From: 66-474 sp051961995 | GTDB lineage: Bacteria; Pseudomonadota; Gammaproteobacteria; Xanthomonadales; Rhodanobacteraceae | Length of the DNA stretch: 64,000 bases | Direction: 5' to 3' | Assembly: GCA_051961995.1 (NCBI GenBank) | Contig: JBQCCR010000030.1 | Location: 1-64,000, forward strand | Part shown: positions 36,026-45,032 of the stretch, piece after piece | How the letters are laid out: every line of letters begins with the position of its first letter | How positions within the stretch are numbered: the stretch's first letter is position 1 | Position numbers and translations under genes: made by a program | Notes under the pieces: model-generated | The model's input: the letters and a program-made list of their open reading frames with translations, nothing else | Told to the model about the DNA's origin: nothing | Databases searched by the model: none

Positions 36026-38629
36026 TCAAGTCAGGGCCTCGAGCTCGGCCAGCAGGTCGGTCCCGCCGCCGCCCCCCGCGAACGCGCGCTCGCGTTCGGC
36101 CAGCATGTTGTCGAAAGACACCGGCGAGAGCGGGCGACAGAAGAGATAGCCCTGCAATTCGTCGCAACCCAGCTCGCGCAGGAAAGCGTGGTGCTGCTCG
36201 GTCTCCACCCCTTCCGCGACCACCTTGCGGCCGAGCTGGTGGGCCATGTCCAGGGTGGCGCGCACGATCGCCTCGTCGCCGGGATCCATGCCGATGTTGC
36301 GCACGAAAGTCTGGTCCACCTTGATGCGATCGGCCGGGAAACGCTTGATGTAATCGAGCGAGGACTGCCCGGTGCCGAAATCGTCTATCGAGATGCCGCA
36401 GCCCAGGCCGCGCAGCGCGAAAAGCGTCTCCAGCAGGTTCGGCACCGACTTGATGCTGATGCTCTCGGTGACCTCCAGGTCCAGCAGCTTCGGATTGAGC
36501 CCGCTTTCGGTGCACGCCGCGCGCACCACGTCCACCAGATTCGGCTGCATCAACTGCAACGCGGAGAGGTTCACGCCCACCCGCAGCGGCAGCTTGTACT
36601 GCTTCTGCCAGCGCACGCAGTCGGCACAGGCGCGGCGCATCACCCACTCGCCGATCGGAATGACGAGTCCGGTTTCTTCCGCAATCGGAATGAAGAACGC
36701 CGGGCTGATCATGCCCAGCTCCGGATGCTCCCAGCGCACCAGCGCCTCCATGCCGATGATGTCCTCGCTCTCGGCATTGATCTGCGGCTGGTAGTACACG
36801 CGCAACTCGTTGTTGCGTTCGGCCACGCGCAATTTCGACTCCAGTTCGATGCGCTGCCGATGCTGCTCCTCGGGCACCGCGACGTAGGCCTGGTAGTTGT
36901 TGCGGCCCATGCCCTTGGCGTTGTACATCGCCACGTCCGCGTGCTTGACCAGGTTCTCGGCATCGGCCGCGTCGTCCGGATAGAAGCTGATGCCGATGGA
37001 CGCGGTGATGTGCAGCTCGGAACCGTCGTCCAGCGTCAGCGGCGCCTCCATCGCGCGCACCAGTTTCTCGGCGATGCGCAGGACGTCGTCGCGCAGCACG
37101 ATGTGGCGCAGGATCAGGGTGAACTCGTCGCCGGCATAGCGCGCCACCGTGTCGGAACCGCGTACCGCGGCGCGCAGGCGCTTGGCGACCGCAAGCAGCA
37201 CCTGATCGCCCACGCCGTGGCCCAGCGAATCGTTGATGTTCTTGAAACGGTCGAGATCCACGAACAGCAGCGCGAACATTTCGCCGGAGCGATGCGCCTC
37301 CAGCAGCACGGTGTCCAGGCGATCGTTGAACAGCAGCCGGTTGGGCAAGCCGGTCAACGCGTCCAGCAAGCCGGTGGCCCTGGCCTGCACCTGCGCTTCG
37401 CGCAATTCCAGCGTGGCGGCGAAATGCGTTGCGCCGATTTCCAGCGCGTGGCGCGCCAGTTGCGGATCGAACGGCGGCGGCTTGCGCGCAGCGCACAGCA
37501 GTACGCCCAGCACGTTGCGATGGCCATCGCGCAGCGGCAGCGCGACGTAGCAGGCAAAACCGAGCGCGCGCAGGTAGGCATCGTTGTCGGCGAGCTTCTG
37601 CGCCTCGCCCAATGCCATCACCGCCTCGCCGCTCATCGCAAGTTGCACGGCCGGTTGCGCCAGCGGATCGGGGATCTCGCGCGGCGGCGGCAGGCGATCA
37701 CAACGCGCGATCATCTCCAGCAGCCCCGCCTGCTCACCGGCGCAACGTGATGCCACCCCGACGAAATCCAGATGCAGCGCGTCGGCGAATTGCTGCACGC
37801 GCCGCGCCAGCGCACCGTCGCCTTCATCGGATGTGCCGATCTTCGCAAGAGCGGCAAGCACGGCGCGGCCATCCTGCGCGGCGCCGGCATCGCGGATCGT
37901 GCTGAAGTGCACCAGCCCGTCCCCGCGCACCACCAGTCGCGTCTGCACCTCGGCGGGATAGCGGCTGCCGTCGGCGCGCAACTTGTCGCAAAGCAGTCGC
38001 GCATGACCATGCTGCTCGAGTTGCTGCCGCCAGCTTTCGCGCTTGCCGGCGTCAATGGCGAACAGCCTATCGAAAGCCTTGCCGTGCACCTGCGCGGCGT
38101 CCAGTCCGCTCGCATGCTCGAACGCCGGGTTGACCTCCAGGATTCTTCCGTCGCGCGGATCCGAAACCACCAGTTCGTCGGCACTGCCGTCGAACACGAA
38201 CCGGTAATCATCCTCGCCGGCGGGCGCACCGGAAGATGCACTGGCGCGCGCGGTGAACACTGCCTGGGCGCGCGCACGTGCTTCCACCGGGTCCACCGGC
38301 GAACGCAACCATTCGACCACCCCGGGCGGCCTTTGATGAAAACTCCAACCGTCGCCATCCAGGTCACCCCCGCGGCCGGCGCCGATCAGGCCGATCACCG
38401 GCACGCCGGATAGCTCGGCGGTGAATGCTGCGGATTCGGCCGCGGCGCCGCGGAAATCCAGTACCGCAAGACTTGGGCGCGCTGCCTGCGCCAGGAGCAC
38501 GCGCGCGTGTCCGACATCCGGTGCACTGATGATTTGGCCATATCCCTGGCCATCCAGCGCATCGAAGAGCGTGCGACGGTCTTCGCGCCGCGCGGCGACG
38601 ATCAACACGCCTTGCGAATGCGTGCTCAT
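36026..38629 (-). CDS. Multidomain GGDEF-EAL protein with receiver-like and PAS domains
   Basis: An 867-residue cytoplasmic protein. A receiver-like N-terminus (about 1-120, VLIVAARREDRRTLFDAL) is followed by a PAS domain (about 145-250, SADELVVSDPRDGRILEVNPAFEHASGL), a GAF-like region (about 275-415), a GGDEF domain with AGDEF in RYAGDEFTLIL and LDALTGLPNR at its start, and an EAL domain (GMEALVRWEHPELG, DDFGTGQSSLDYIKRFPADRIKVD). The EAL catalytic residues look intact; AGDEF can still be active. It may make or degrade c-di-GMP, or do both. ATG 38629 overlaps the upstream gene's stop (ATGA). Confidence 0.9.
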   Translation of the reverse strand: MSTHSQGVLIVAARREDRRTLFDALDGQGYGQIISAPDVGHARVLLAQAARPSLAVLDFRGAAAESAAFTAELSGVPVIGLIGAGRGGDLDGDGWSFHQRPPGVVEWLRSPVDPVEARARAQAVFTARASASSGAPAGEDDYRFVFDGSADELVVSDPRDGRILEVNPAFEHASGLDAAQVHGKAFDRLFAIDAGKRESWRQQLEQHGHARLLCDKLRADGSRYPAEVQTRLVVRGDGLVHFSTIRDAGAAQDGRAVLAALAKIGTSDEGDGALARRVQQFADALHLDFVGVASRCAGEQAGLLEMIARCDRLPPPREIPDPLAQPAVQLAMSGEAVMALGEAQKLADNDAYLRALGFACYVALPLRDGHRNVLGVLLCAARKPPPFDPQLARHALEIGATHFAATLELREAQVQARATGLLDALTGLPNRLLFNDRLDTVLLEAHRSGEMFALLFVDLDRFKNINDSLGHGVGDQVLLAVAKRLRAAVRGSDTVARYAGDEFTLILRHIVLRDDVLRIAEKLVRAMEAPLTLDDGSELHITASIGISFYPDDAADAENLVKHADVAMYNAKGMGRNNYQAYVAVPEEQHRQRIELESKLRVAERNNELRVYYQPQINAESEDIIGMEALVRWEHPELGMISPAFFIPIAEETGLVIPIGEWVMRRACADCVRWQKQYKLPLRVGVNLSALQLMQPNLVDVVRAACTESGLNPKLLDLEVTESISIKSVPNLLETLFALRGLGCGISIDDFGTGQSSLDYIKRFPADRIKVDQTFVRNIGMDPGDEAIVRATLDMAHQLGRKVVAEGVETEQHHAFLRELGCDELQGYLFCRPLSPVSFDNMLAERERAFAGGGGGTDLLAELEALT

Positions 38630-39105
38630 GCGCGCACCCATCGGCCGTCGCGCAACCGCGGTCTTGCATGCGCCCCGGCATTCCAGCCCAGCTCCAGGAA
38701 TTCGATCGCCGGCGGCAACCGCGTATCGGCATCCAGCAATACCACCCGGCGGACGCGCTCGCCACCCAGCTTCGCCACCTGCCGCAGCAGCAAAGTCATC
38801 GTGGTGTCGAACGGTACCGGATAACCCGAGAAGAAATAAACGCCGAAATGCGCGCTCTGCGCGACGTAGCGAAGAGCGTCCGCCATGCGGCGGCTGCCGG
38901 GGACCGGCAATTGGCCGTCGCGCAAACTGCGCAGCCCGGAATCCGCGCTCCACGCGTACAGCGCCTGACCGGTGCGGATCGAATGCAGGCGCAGCTGCTC
39001 GCGCAGCAGGTCGCCCTCGTCGCAACGCAGCAGGATCAGGCTTCGCTCCGCACTGATGATGCGGTCGAGCAGGACGCTGGTGATCGCTGGATCCGGCCTG
39101 GACAT
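38626..39105 (-). CDS. Ycf46 N-terminal-like protein without AAA domain
   Basis: A 159-residue soluble protein. The sequence ISAERSLILLRCDEGDL, the LYAWSADSGLRSL strand and the YFFSGYPVPFD segment resemble the N-terminal domain of Ycf46-type AAA+ ATPases (pattern LIYVxTWEE ... xYxWSxxxGL), but the chain ends before any Walker motif. No signal peptide. Function unknown. Its stop overlaps the start of the GGDEF-EAL gene by 4 nt, so the two products are probably made together; a link to c-di-GMP signalling is inference. Confidence 0.6.
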   Translation of the reverse strand: MSRPDPAITSVLLDRIISAERSLILLRCDEGDLLREQLRLHSIRTGQALYAWSADSGLRSLRDGQLPVPGSRRMADALRYVAQSAHFGVYFFSGYPVPFDTTMTLLLRQVAKLGGERVRRVVLLDADTRLPPAIEFLELGWNAGAHARPRLRDGRWVRA

Positions 39106-39194
39106 TCCCTATCGTTCCTTCGCTATTTGACCCGCTCGCCACGGAGCCCGGATGATAGCGGGACCACCGGCGCGTGAATTCCAAAGAGGTTCTC

Positions 39195-41282
39195 ATGTTC
39201 GAGGGACTGCGGTTCAGCCACTGGCAAGTCACGGTCGAACCGGACGGCCTGGTGGTGCTTGCGATGGATCGCGCCGCCAGCAAGGTCAATGCCTTGTCGC
39301 GTGTTTTGCTGGACGAACTGGATGCGATCGTGGAGCGCATCGCGATCGAGCGTCCCCGCGGAGTTGTGATCCGTTCCGCAAAAGCGGCCGGGTTCGCAGT
39401 CGGCGCCGATCTGAACGAGTTCGCGCAATACGAACGCGAAGGCACGGTGTTGGCGGCCATCGAGAACGGCCAGCGTGTGTTCGAGCGGCTGGCGCGCCTG
39501 CGGATGCCGACCGTGGTGGCGCTGCACGGTGCCTGCATGGGCGGCGGTACCGAGCTGGCGCTGGCGTGCGGCATGCGCATTGCGGCCGATACGCCGGAAA
39601 CGAGGATCGGGCTGCCGGAAGTGCAGCTCGGTATCCATCCCGGTTGGGGCGGCAGCGCGCGATTGCCGCGATTGATCGGCGCACCCAGGGCGCTGGCGAT
39701 GATGCTGACCGGCCGCCCGGCATCGGCGCGCGAGGCGCTCGACAGCGGCCTGGTAGACAAACTCGCCAGCCTCGAAAATCTACTCGAAACCGCGCGTGCA
39801 CTTGCACGCAAGCCTTTGAAACAGCGCGCCGATCAGCGGACACTGGCATGGCTCACCAACACCTGGCCGGTACGTCAGGCGCTGGCGCAGATGGTGCGCA
39901 AGCGGACCGCAGCCAAGGTCCATCCGAAGCACTACCCGGCGCCGTTCGCTCTGATCGAAGTCTGGCGACGCGGCGGTGCCGATATCCGCCAGCGGCTGAA
40001 GCTGGAAGCGCGATCCGTGGCGAAGCTTGCCGCTACGCCCACGGCGCACAACCTGATCCGGATCTTCTTCCTGCGTGAGCGGCTGCGCGGGCTGGCCGGC
40101 GAAGTCGCGCACGATATCCGCCACGTGCACGTGACCGGTGCGGGCGTGATGGGCGGCGACATCGCCGCTTGGTGCGCGCTGCGCGGCTTCGAAGTGAGTT
40201 TGCAGGACCGCGAACTGCGATACGTGCAGCCGGCGATCGATCGCGCGCAGCAGTTGTTCGCGAAGAAGGCCGGGACGTCCGAGCGCATTGCTGCCGCGCA
40301 ATCGCGCTTGCAGCCGGACGTGGAAGGCGCGCGGGTCAAGGATGCGCAGCTTGCGGTCGAAGCGATCTTCGAGGATGCATCCGCCAAGGAAGCGTTGTAT
40401 GCACAACTCGAGGCATCGTTGCCGGGCGACGCCATCCTCGCGACCAATACTTCCAGCATTCCGCTGGACGAATTGCGCCGCGCGCTGGAACGGCCGCAGC
40501 GTTTCCTCGGCCTGCACTTCTTCAATCCGGTCGCGCAAATGCCGCTGGTCGAGGTGGTGCGCCACGACGCGCTCGATCCGAGGGTGGAGAAGCGCGCACT
40601 GGCATTCGTGAAAGCCATCGGCAAGCTGCCGGTGCCGGTGAAAGGCACGCCGGGCTTTCTCGTCAATCGCATCCTGATGCCCTATCTGCTGGAAGCGGTG
40701 CGGATGTACGCGGAAGGCGTGCCGGGCCCGGTGCTGGACCGCGCGGCCAAACGCTTCGGCATGCCCATGGGGCCGATCGAATTGGCGGACACGGTCGGGC
40801 TCGACGTGGCGTTGTCGGTCGGCAAGGAACTCGCGCCGTTCCTGCGAATGGAGTTGCCGGAAGGAATCGAAGGCAAGGTGGACGCGGGCAAGCGCGGCAA
40901 GAAGGACGGCGAAGGTTTCTACACCTGGCACGAGGGCAAGCCGCAGAAGCCGGACGTGCCGCGCGATTACCACGCAAGCGAGGACATCGAGGATCGCATG
41001 ATCCTGCCGATGCTCAACGAAGCGGTCGCGTGCCTGGTCGAAGGCGTCGTCGCGGATGCCGACCTGCTGGATGCCGGCGTGATCTTCGGCACCGGTTTTG
41101 CGCCGTTCCGCGGCGGACCGATCCAGTACATCCGCGCGACCGGTGCCGGCGTGTTGCGCGCGAAACTCGAAGCGCTGGCCGCACGCTACGGCGATCGGTT
41201 CAAGCCCAAGGCAGGGTGGGACTCCGCCGAATTAAAACAGAGCAGTCCGCCAATGAGCGCGAATGAACGCAAATCAAGCTGA
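39195..41282 (+). CDS. Fatty-acid oxidation multifunctional enzyme, FadB/FadJ-type
   Basis: A 695-residue fusion of enoyl-CoA hydratase (1-190) and 3-hydroxyacyl-CoA dehydrogenase (about 305-690). The hydratase has both Glu positions (MGGGTELALA, IGLPEVQLGIHPGWGG). The dehydrogenase has the NAD motif VTGAGVMGGDIA, the catalytic His in LHFFNPVAQMPLVEVV and the C-terminal FGTGFAPFRGGP. No thiolase (FadA) gene is next to it, so the complex partner lies elsewhere. ATG 39195 has AAAGAGG 5 nt upstream; GTG 39174 is an unlikely longer start. Confidence 0.92.
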   Translation: MFEGLRFSHWQVTVEPDGLVVLAMDRAASKVNALSRVLLDELDAIVERIAIERPRGVVIRSAKAAGFAVGADLNEFAQYEREGTVLAAIENGQRVFERLARLRMPTVVALHGACMGGGTELALACGMRIAADTPETRIGLPEVQLGIHPGWGGSARLPRLIGAPRALAMMLTGRPASAREALDSGLVDKLASLENLLETARALARKPLKQRADQRTLAWLTNTWPVRQALAQMVRKRTAAKVHPKHYPAPFALIEVWRRGGADIRQRLKLEARSVAKLAATPTAHNLIRIFFLRERLRGLAGEVAHDIRHVHVTGAGVMGGDIAAWCALRGFEVSLQDRELRYVQPAIDRAQQLFAKKAGTSERIAAAQSRLQPDVEGARVKDAQLAVEAIFEDASAKEALYAQLEASLPGDAILATNTSSIPLDELRRALERPQRFLGLHFFNPVAQMPLVEVVRHDALDPRVEKRALAFVKAIGKLPVPVKGTPGFLVNRILMPYLLEAVRMYAEGVPGPVLDRAAKRFGMPMGPIELADTVGLDVALSVGKELAPFLRMELPEGIEGKVDAGKRGKKDGEGFYTWHEGKPQKPDVPRDYHASEDIEDRMILPMLNEAVACLVEGVVADADLLDAGVIFGTGFAPFRGGPIQYIRATGAGVLRAKLEALAARYGDRFKPKAGWDSAELKQSSPPMSANERKSS

Positions 41283-41320
41283 TTCATTCGCGTTCAGGGT
41301 TTATTTGCGAACCCATTGCG

Positions 41321-41878
41321 CTACCACATCAAGTCATCCGGAACGCCGTCGTCGGAGCCGTCGGGTGGCGCGTCGGGATCCACCAGCAACGCGATCGTAT
41401 CCGGCGATATCTCGCTGGCCTTCAACGCAACCTCGCGCGCGACAAGGATGAAGCGTCCGCCCTGCACCACCACGCCCAGTTCGCCCTTGTTCAAGCCTGC
41501 GAGCTGATCTGCACTCACGTGAATCCGCCGGATCTTGCCGGCGTGTTCGAAATGGCGTACGTGCTCGGCGTCATCCGGAATCGCCAGCGCATTGCCGCTG
41601 AGCAACTCATGCAAACGGCGCTTGCGCTCACGACGCTCCTGCGCCTGCTTCTGCGCCTCACGCTCGGCCTGTGCGCGCTCGGCCTTTTCGGTCTGCGCAC
41701 GAACCGCGTAGGCGCGCGCCAGATCGAAATCGCTTCCCGGCTGCTTCTTCCGTGACTGCGCGGCAGCGGATTTTTCCCCGTGCCCGCCTGGCTTGTGCGC
41801 TTCGGGTTTGCGCGGCTTGTCCTTGCGCACGGGCGCAAAACCGGCTTTCAGGAGTTGATCGCGGAGTGAATCGCTCAT
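41321..41878 (-). CDS. DUF2058 (YaiL-type) protein
   Basis: A 185-residue protein. MSDSLRDQLLKAGF is the family start, followed by a Lys/Arg/Glu-rich coiled-coil-like region (about 55-90) and a compact domain (RIHVSADQLAGLNKGELGVVVQGGRFILVAREVA). Many proteobacteria carry one copy; proposed roles include nucleoid or RNA contact, none established. Convergent with the FadB-type gene. Confidence 0.88.
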   Translation of the reverse strand: MSDSLRDQLLKAGFAPVRKDKPRKPEAHKPGGHGEKSAAAQSRKKQPGSDFDLARAYAVRAQTEKAERAQAEREAQKQAQERRERKRRLHELLSGNALAIPDDAEHVRHFEHAGKIRRIHVSADQLAGLNKGELGVVVQGGRFILVAREVALKASEISPDTIALLVDPDAPPDGSDDGVPDDLMW

Positions 41879-41887
41879 CGTCTGCAG

Positions 41888-41960
41888 GGCGGGTTTCCAC
41901 CCGCCATTGTCTGGGCCGCCATCCGGATTGTCTTGTCTCGCCGGCGGGTCAAGACCCGCC
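41888..41960. repeat. Two GGCGGGT-type hairpins
   Basis: GGCGGGT/ACCCGCC (41888-41905) and the perfect GGCGGGTC AA GACCCGCC (41943-41960) lie 37 bp apart between slyX and DUF2058. Similar CGGG-rich palindromes sit at 16.1 kb and near 48.7 kb. They could act as weak terminators or as a repeat family. Confidence 0.6.
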
Positions 41961-41968
41961 CTACGCCG

Positions 41969-42181
41969 TCAATAATGAGGTGGTGGCGGCTCGTCGTGGA
42001 CGTCATGCCCCAGCCCCGTGCGCAACGCGGCGAGTTCCATCCGCAATTCCGCCAGCGTGCGCTCGATGCGCAGCATGCGTTGCGAGCGCTCGGCTTCGGC
42101 TGCATTCAGGCCGGCCAACGCCTCGTCCAGGAACGCCAGCCGCGTTTCCACTTCATCAAGCCGCTGCTCGGAACCGCTCAT
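41969..42181 (-). CDS. slyX: SlyX-like coiled-coil protein
   Basis: A 70-residue coiled-coil protein with a SlyX pattern: EQRLDEVETRLAFLDEALAGLNAAEAERSQRM and a short Pro-His C-terminus (EPPPPHY), typical of the family. Function is unknown. The ATG at 42181 overlaps the udg stop (ATGA), so it is coupled to udg; the longer frame belongs to udg DNA. Confidence 0.85.
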   Translation of the reverse strand: MSGSEQRLDEVETRLAFLDEALAGLNAAEAERSQRMLRIERTLAELRMELAALRTGLGHDVHDEPPPPHY

Positions 42182-43536
42182 CCCTGCACTCCATTGCCAT
42201 TTTGCGCAACACTGCGGCCGCGACCGATGCCGTAGTAGGCGAGGCCCGCGGATTCCACCGTGGCGGGATCGTAGAGATTGCGCCCGTCGAACACCACCGG
42301 CGTATCGAGCGATGCGCGGATACGATCGAACTCCGGACTGCGAAACGCCTTCCACTCGGTGACCACCGCGAGCGCGTCGGCTCCTTCCAGCGCGGCGTAG
42401 GCTTCATCGCAGATCACAAGGTCCTCGCGATCACCATAAATGCGCAAGGTCTCGATTCGCGCTTCGGGATCGAAAGCGCGCACGCGCGCACCGGCGTCCC
42501 ACAGCGCCTCCATCAGCGTGCGGCTGGGCGCCTCGCGCATGTCGTCGGTGTTCGGCTTGAATGCCAGGCCCCACACTGCGATGGTCCTGCCGTGCAGATC
42601 ATTGTCGAAGTGACGCGCGATCAAGTCGAACAACTTGTGCTTCTGCGTGCGATTGACCTGCTCCACCGCTTCCAGCAGCCGCGCGGGATAACCATGCGCG
42701 TGGGCAGTCCGCTCGAGCGCCTGCACGTCCTTCGGGAAGCACGAACCGCCGTAACCCACGCCCGGATAGATGAAGTGATAGCCGATGCGCGGGTCGGCAC
42801 CGATGCCCTGCCGCACCAGCTCGACATCCGCACCCACGCGCTCGGCGATGTTGGCAACCTCGTTCATGAAGCTGATCTTGGTCGCCAGCATTGCGTTGGC
42901 CGCGTACTTGGTGAGTTCCGCCGAGCGCTCGTCCATCAGCACGATGCGCGAGTGGTTGCGGTTGAACGGCGCGTACAGCTTGCTCAACAGCTCGATCGCG
43001 CGCTGGTCGGAGGCGCCGATGATGATGCGATCCGGGCGCAGGCAATCGTTGACGGCATCCCCCTCTTTCAGGAATTCCGGATTGGACACCACGTCGAATT
43101 CCACGCGTGTGCCGCGCTGCGCGAGCACATCGGCAATCGCCGCGCGCACGCGATCGGCGGTGCCGACCGGCACCGTGGATTTGTTGACGACCACCTTGAA
43201 CGACTCGATGTGCTCGCCGATGCTGCGCGCCACCGCCAGCACGTAGGAAAGATCCGCGCTGCCGTCTTCATCCGGCGGCGTCCCGACCGCAATGAAGATG
43301 ACATCACCATGGGCAATGCCGGCCGCCGCGTCGGTGGAGAACTGCAAGCGACCGGCCGCGTGGTTGCGCGTCACCAGCGGTTCCAGGCCCGGCTCGAAGA
43401 TCGGGATCTCGCCGCGTTCGAGCCGCGCGACCTTGGCCGCATCCACGTCCAGGCACAGCACGTGGTTGCCCATCTCGGCCAGACAGGTGCCGGTCACGAG
43501 CCCGACGTAGCCGGTGCCGAAGATGGTGACTTTCAT
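42178..43536 (-). CDS. udg: UDP-glucose 6-dehydrogenase
   Basis: Makes UDP-glucuronate for polysaccharide or lipid A decoration. The 452-residue protein has the NAD motif IFGTGYVGLVTGTCLAEMGN, NKSTVPVG, the conserved KYAANAMLATKISFMNE and the catalytic Cys C266 (GYGGSCFPKD). Length is standard. No polysaccharide cluster is adjacent. A terminator lies upstream (towards fkpA). Confidence 0.96.
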   Translation of the reverse strand: MKVTIFGTGYVGLVTGTCLAEMGNHVLCLDVDAAKVARLERGEIPIFEPGLEPLVTRNHAAGRLQFSTDAAAGIAHGDVIFIAVGTPPDEDGSADLSYVLAVARSIGEHIESFKVVVNKSTVPVGTADRVRAAIADVLAQRGTRVEFDVVSNPEFLKEGDAVNDCLRPDRIIIGASDQRAIELLSKLYAPFNRNHSRIVLMDERSAELTKYAANAMLATKISFMNEVANIAERVGADVELVRQGIGADPRIGYHFIYPGVGYGGSCFPKDVQALERTAHAHGYPARLLEAVEQVNRTQKHKLFDLIARHFDNDLHGRTIAVWGLAFKPNTDDMREAPSRTLMEALWDAGARVRAFDPEARIETLRIYGDREDLVICDEAYAALEGADALAVVTEWKAFRSPEFDRIRASLDTPVVFDGRNLYDPATVESAGLAYYGIGRGRSVAQNGNGVQG

Positions 43537-43593
43537 GCGTGATCCCTGGTCGAAGCAAGTCGGGCATTGTAACGTTCGGCCGTGGGCGGCGCA

Positions 43594-43627
43594 TAAAAAA
43601 AGCGCGGCCCAATGGCCGCGCTTTTTG
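43594..43627. terminator. Bidirectional rho-independent terminator
   Basis: AGCGCGGCC / GGCCGCGCT with CAAT loop; A-run before and T-run after extend the stem on both sides. It lies 64 nt beyond the fkpA stop on the minus strand, where the stem is followed by TTTTTTTATG, and before the udg start. Confidence 0.9.
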
Positions 43628-43690
43628 TTTCAAGGCACCGGACCCCGTGTCAGCGCACATCCATGTGCTGCACGGAATGAGTGCCTGCAC

Positions 43691-44395
43691 TCACTTCCCG
43701 ATCTTCACCAGCGTCACGTCGAAAATCAGCGTGGCATTGGGCGGGAAGCCGTTCTTCGGCTGCGCGCCATAAGCCAGGTCCGACGGAATCACGAATTTGT
43801 AGTGGCTGCCCACCGGCATCATCATCAGGCCTTCGCGGAACCCCGGAAACACGCTGGTCAACGGGATGCTGGCCGGGCCGCTGCCGTGGCTGGCCGACGC
43901 ATCGAAAGTCTGGCCATTGACGAAGCTGCCGGTGTAATTGATCTGCACGGTGTCGCTGGCGGTCGGCTTCGGCCCATTGCCCTGCGAGATCACCTGATAC
44001 TGCAAACCGTCGGAGGTGGTCTTCACGCCGGGCGCGGTCTTGTTCTTGGCGAGATAGGCGGCGCCTTCCTGCTTGTTCTGCGCGGCAACCTTGTTGTACT
44101 CGGCTTCAGCCTTGGCGCGCAGCTGGGTCACGAACGCCTCGCGCACGGTCTTGGCTTCGGCATCGGAGATGGTCGGCTTGCCGCCTTCGATGGTGGTGGT
44201 GAAAGCCTGCGCGACGATCTTGGGATCGATCTCGTCCTTGACGATCGCCGGAATGTTGTTCGCCAGATCCATGCCGACCACGTAGCTGGCCTTGTTCTTG
44301 TCCACCGTCTGCGCTTGCGCGACGCCGGCGCCAACAACGCCCAGCGCGGCGATCAGGGCAGCCGCCACCAGCGTGGGACGCAATACTTGCTTCAT
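43691..44395 (-). CDS. fkpA: FkpA/Mip-type periplasmic FKBP peptidyl-prolyl isomerase
   Basis: A 234-residue protein. Signal peptide to about residue 28 (ALGVVGAGVAQA), an N-terminal dimerisation helix region (DKNKASYVVGMDLANNIP..., about 30-110) and a C-terminal FKBP domain (VQINYTGSFVNGQTFDAS, IPSDLAYGAQP, FDVTLVKIG). Members help fold outer-membrane and periplasmic proteins. ATG 44395 precedes the signal. Single gene with its own terminator. Confidence 0.93.
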   Translation of the reverse strand: MKQVLRPTLVAAALIAALGVVGAGVAQAQTVDKNKASYVVGMDLANNIPAIVKDEIDPKIVAQAFTTTIEGGKPTISDAEAKTVREAFVTQLRAKAEAEYNKVAAQNKQEGAAYLAKNKTAPGVKTTSDGLQYQVISQGNGPKPTASDTVQINYTGSFVNGQTFDASASHGSGPASIPLTSVFPGFREGLMMMPVGSHYKFVIPSDLAYGAQPKNGFPPNATLIFDVTLVKIGK

Positions 44396-44656
44396 CGGTA
44401 AATCCTCGAGGTTGGGGGAGACTAAGCGCGCCGCGAGCGGTGCGTGCGGTCGGCCGAGCGATCCATTGTGCGTGCGGCGGGTTCGCTTGGCAACGCGGTA
44501 GGGTAAGACCGTACAGTTTCGGCTTGGTTTCATCCCGGTTGTCGGGTGTTGGTGGTCGGTCCTGGAAAAACCACAGGAACCGGCTCTCACCGGCACCCGC
44601 AACCAGCGACCGGCAACGGGCTCGCATGACTGAAGACATGGGCCCTGCGATACCGC
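44396..44656. other. Gap between fkpA and the YtrA operon
   Basis: No convincing gene, tRNA or clear fkpA promoter is visible here; several short frames lack ribosome sites and family-like sequence. The operon promoter begins at 44657. Confidence 0.5.
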
Positions 44657-44697
44657 TTGACAGGTGCGCTTTTGGTGTTATAGTTAACTACAACACT
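44657..44697 (+). promoter_or_regulatory. Promoter and palindromic operator of the GntR (YtrA) operon
   Basis: TTGACA (44657-44662), 16-bp spacer, TATAGT (44679-44684): a strong sigma-70 promoter. GTGTT-a-TAGTTAACTA-c-AACAC (44675-44696) is a 22-bp palindrome with one mismatched pair that covers the -10 box. Including outer bases it reads GGTG-N16-CACT. From memory the Xanthomonas YtrA operator is GGTG-N16-CACC. It is a natural site for repression by the GntR protein encoded 0.4 kb downstream. Confidence 0.8.
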
Positions 44698-44726
44698 ACT
44701 TAACACGGTCACCCAAGGAGACCGCC

Positions 44727-45032
44727 ATGAACGCCAGCAAGCCGTTGACCTTCGCCGCTTCATTGTTGATCGCCAGCGCTGGAGTCGCCGGCATCCGCGC
44801 CTACGCGAATGCCTCGGCCCAGCGGGTGGTGCCCGCCGCCGTCGGCGCGGCGGCGCAGCCGATCCAGACCCTGCCCGCCATCGAGGTGCGCCCGACCGCC
44901 GCCGACTATGAGCGTGCGTTCGGCCCCACCTCCGCAGGTGGATCGAAAGGACTGGACTCCGCTTCCTTGGAGGGCGGCGGCATTGACATGCCCTACTATT
45001 CATTCGCCAAGCCCGCCGTGGGCGTCCGCTGA
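44727..45032 (+). CDS. Small exported protein; possibly interrupted by a TGA
   Basis: A 101-residue frame with a strong ribosome site (AAGGAG, 7 nt before the ATG) and an N-terminal signal-like segment (PLTFAASLLIASAGVAGIRAYANASA). The rest is Ala/Pro-rich with IQTLPAIEVRPTAADYERAFG. No known family recognised. After the TGA at 45030 the same frame stays open for 25 codons (KHGRVLDDAPRPNPFNPAYG...) that look coding and stop at TAG directly before the gntR ATG. The annotated end may therefore be a nonsense change or read-through site; the intact protein would be about 127 residues. First gene of the YtrA operon. Confidence 0.7.
   Translation: MNASKPLTFAASLLIASAGVAGIRAYANASAQRVVPAAVGAAAQPIQTLPAIEVRPTAADYERAFGPTSAGGSKGLDSASLEGGGIDMPYYSFAKPAVGVR

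Noticed and set aside
41888..41960. CRISPR-like repeats
   Set aside because: Only two short palindromes, with no regular spacers or cas genes.
45030..45032. TGA read as selenocysteine
   Set aside because: No hairpin of SECIS type is evident right after the codon, and the protein shows no redox motif; mutation or read-through is simpler.
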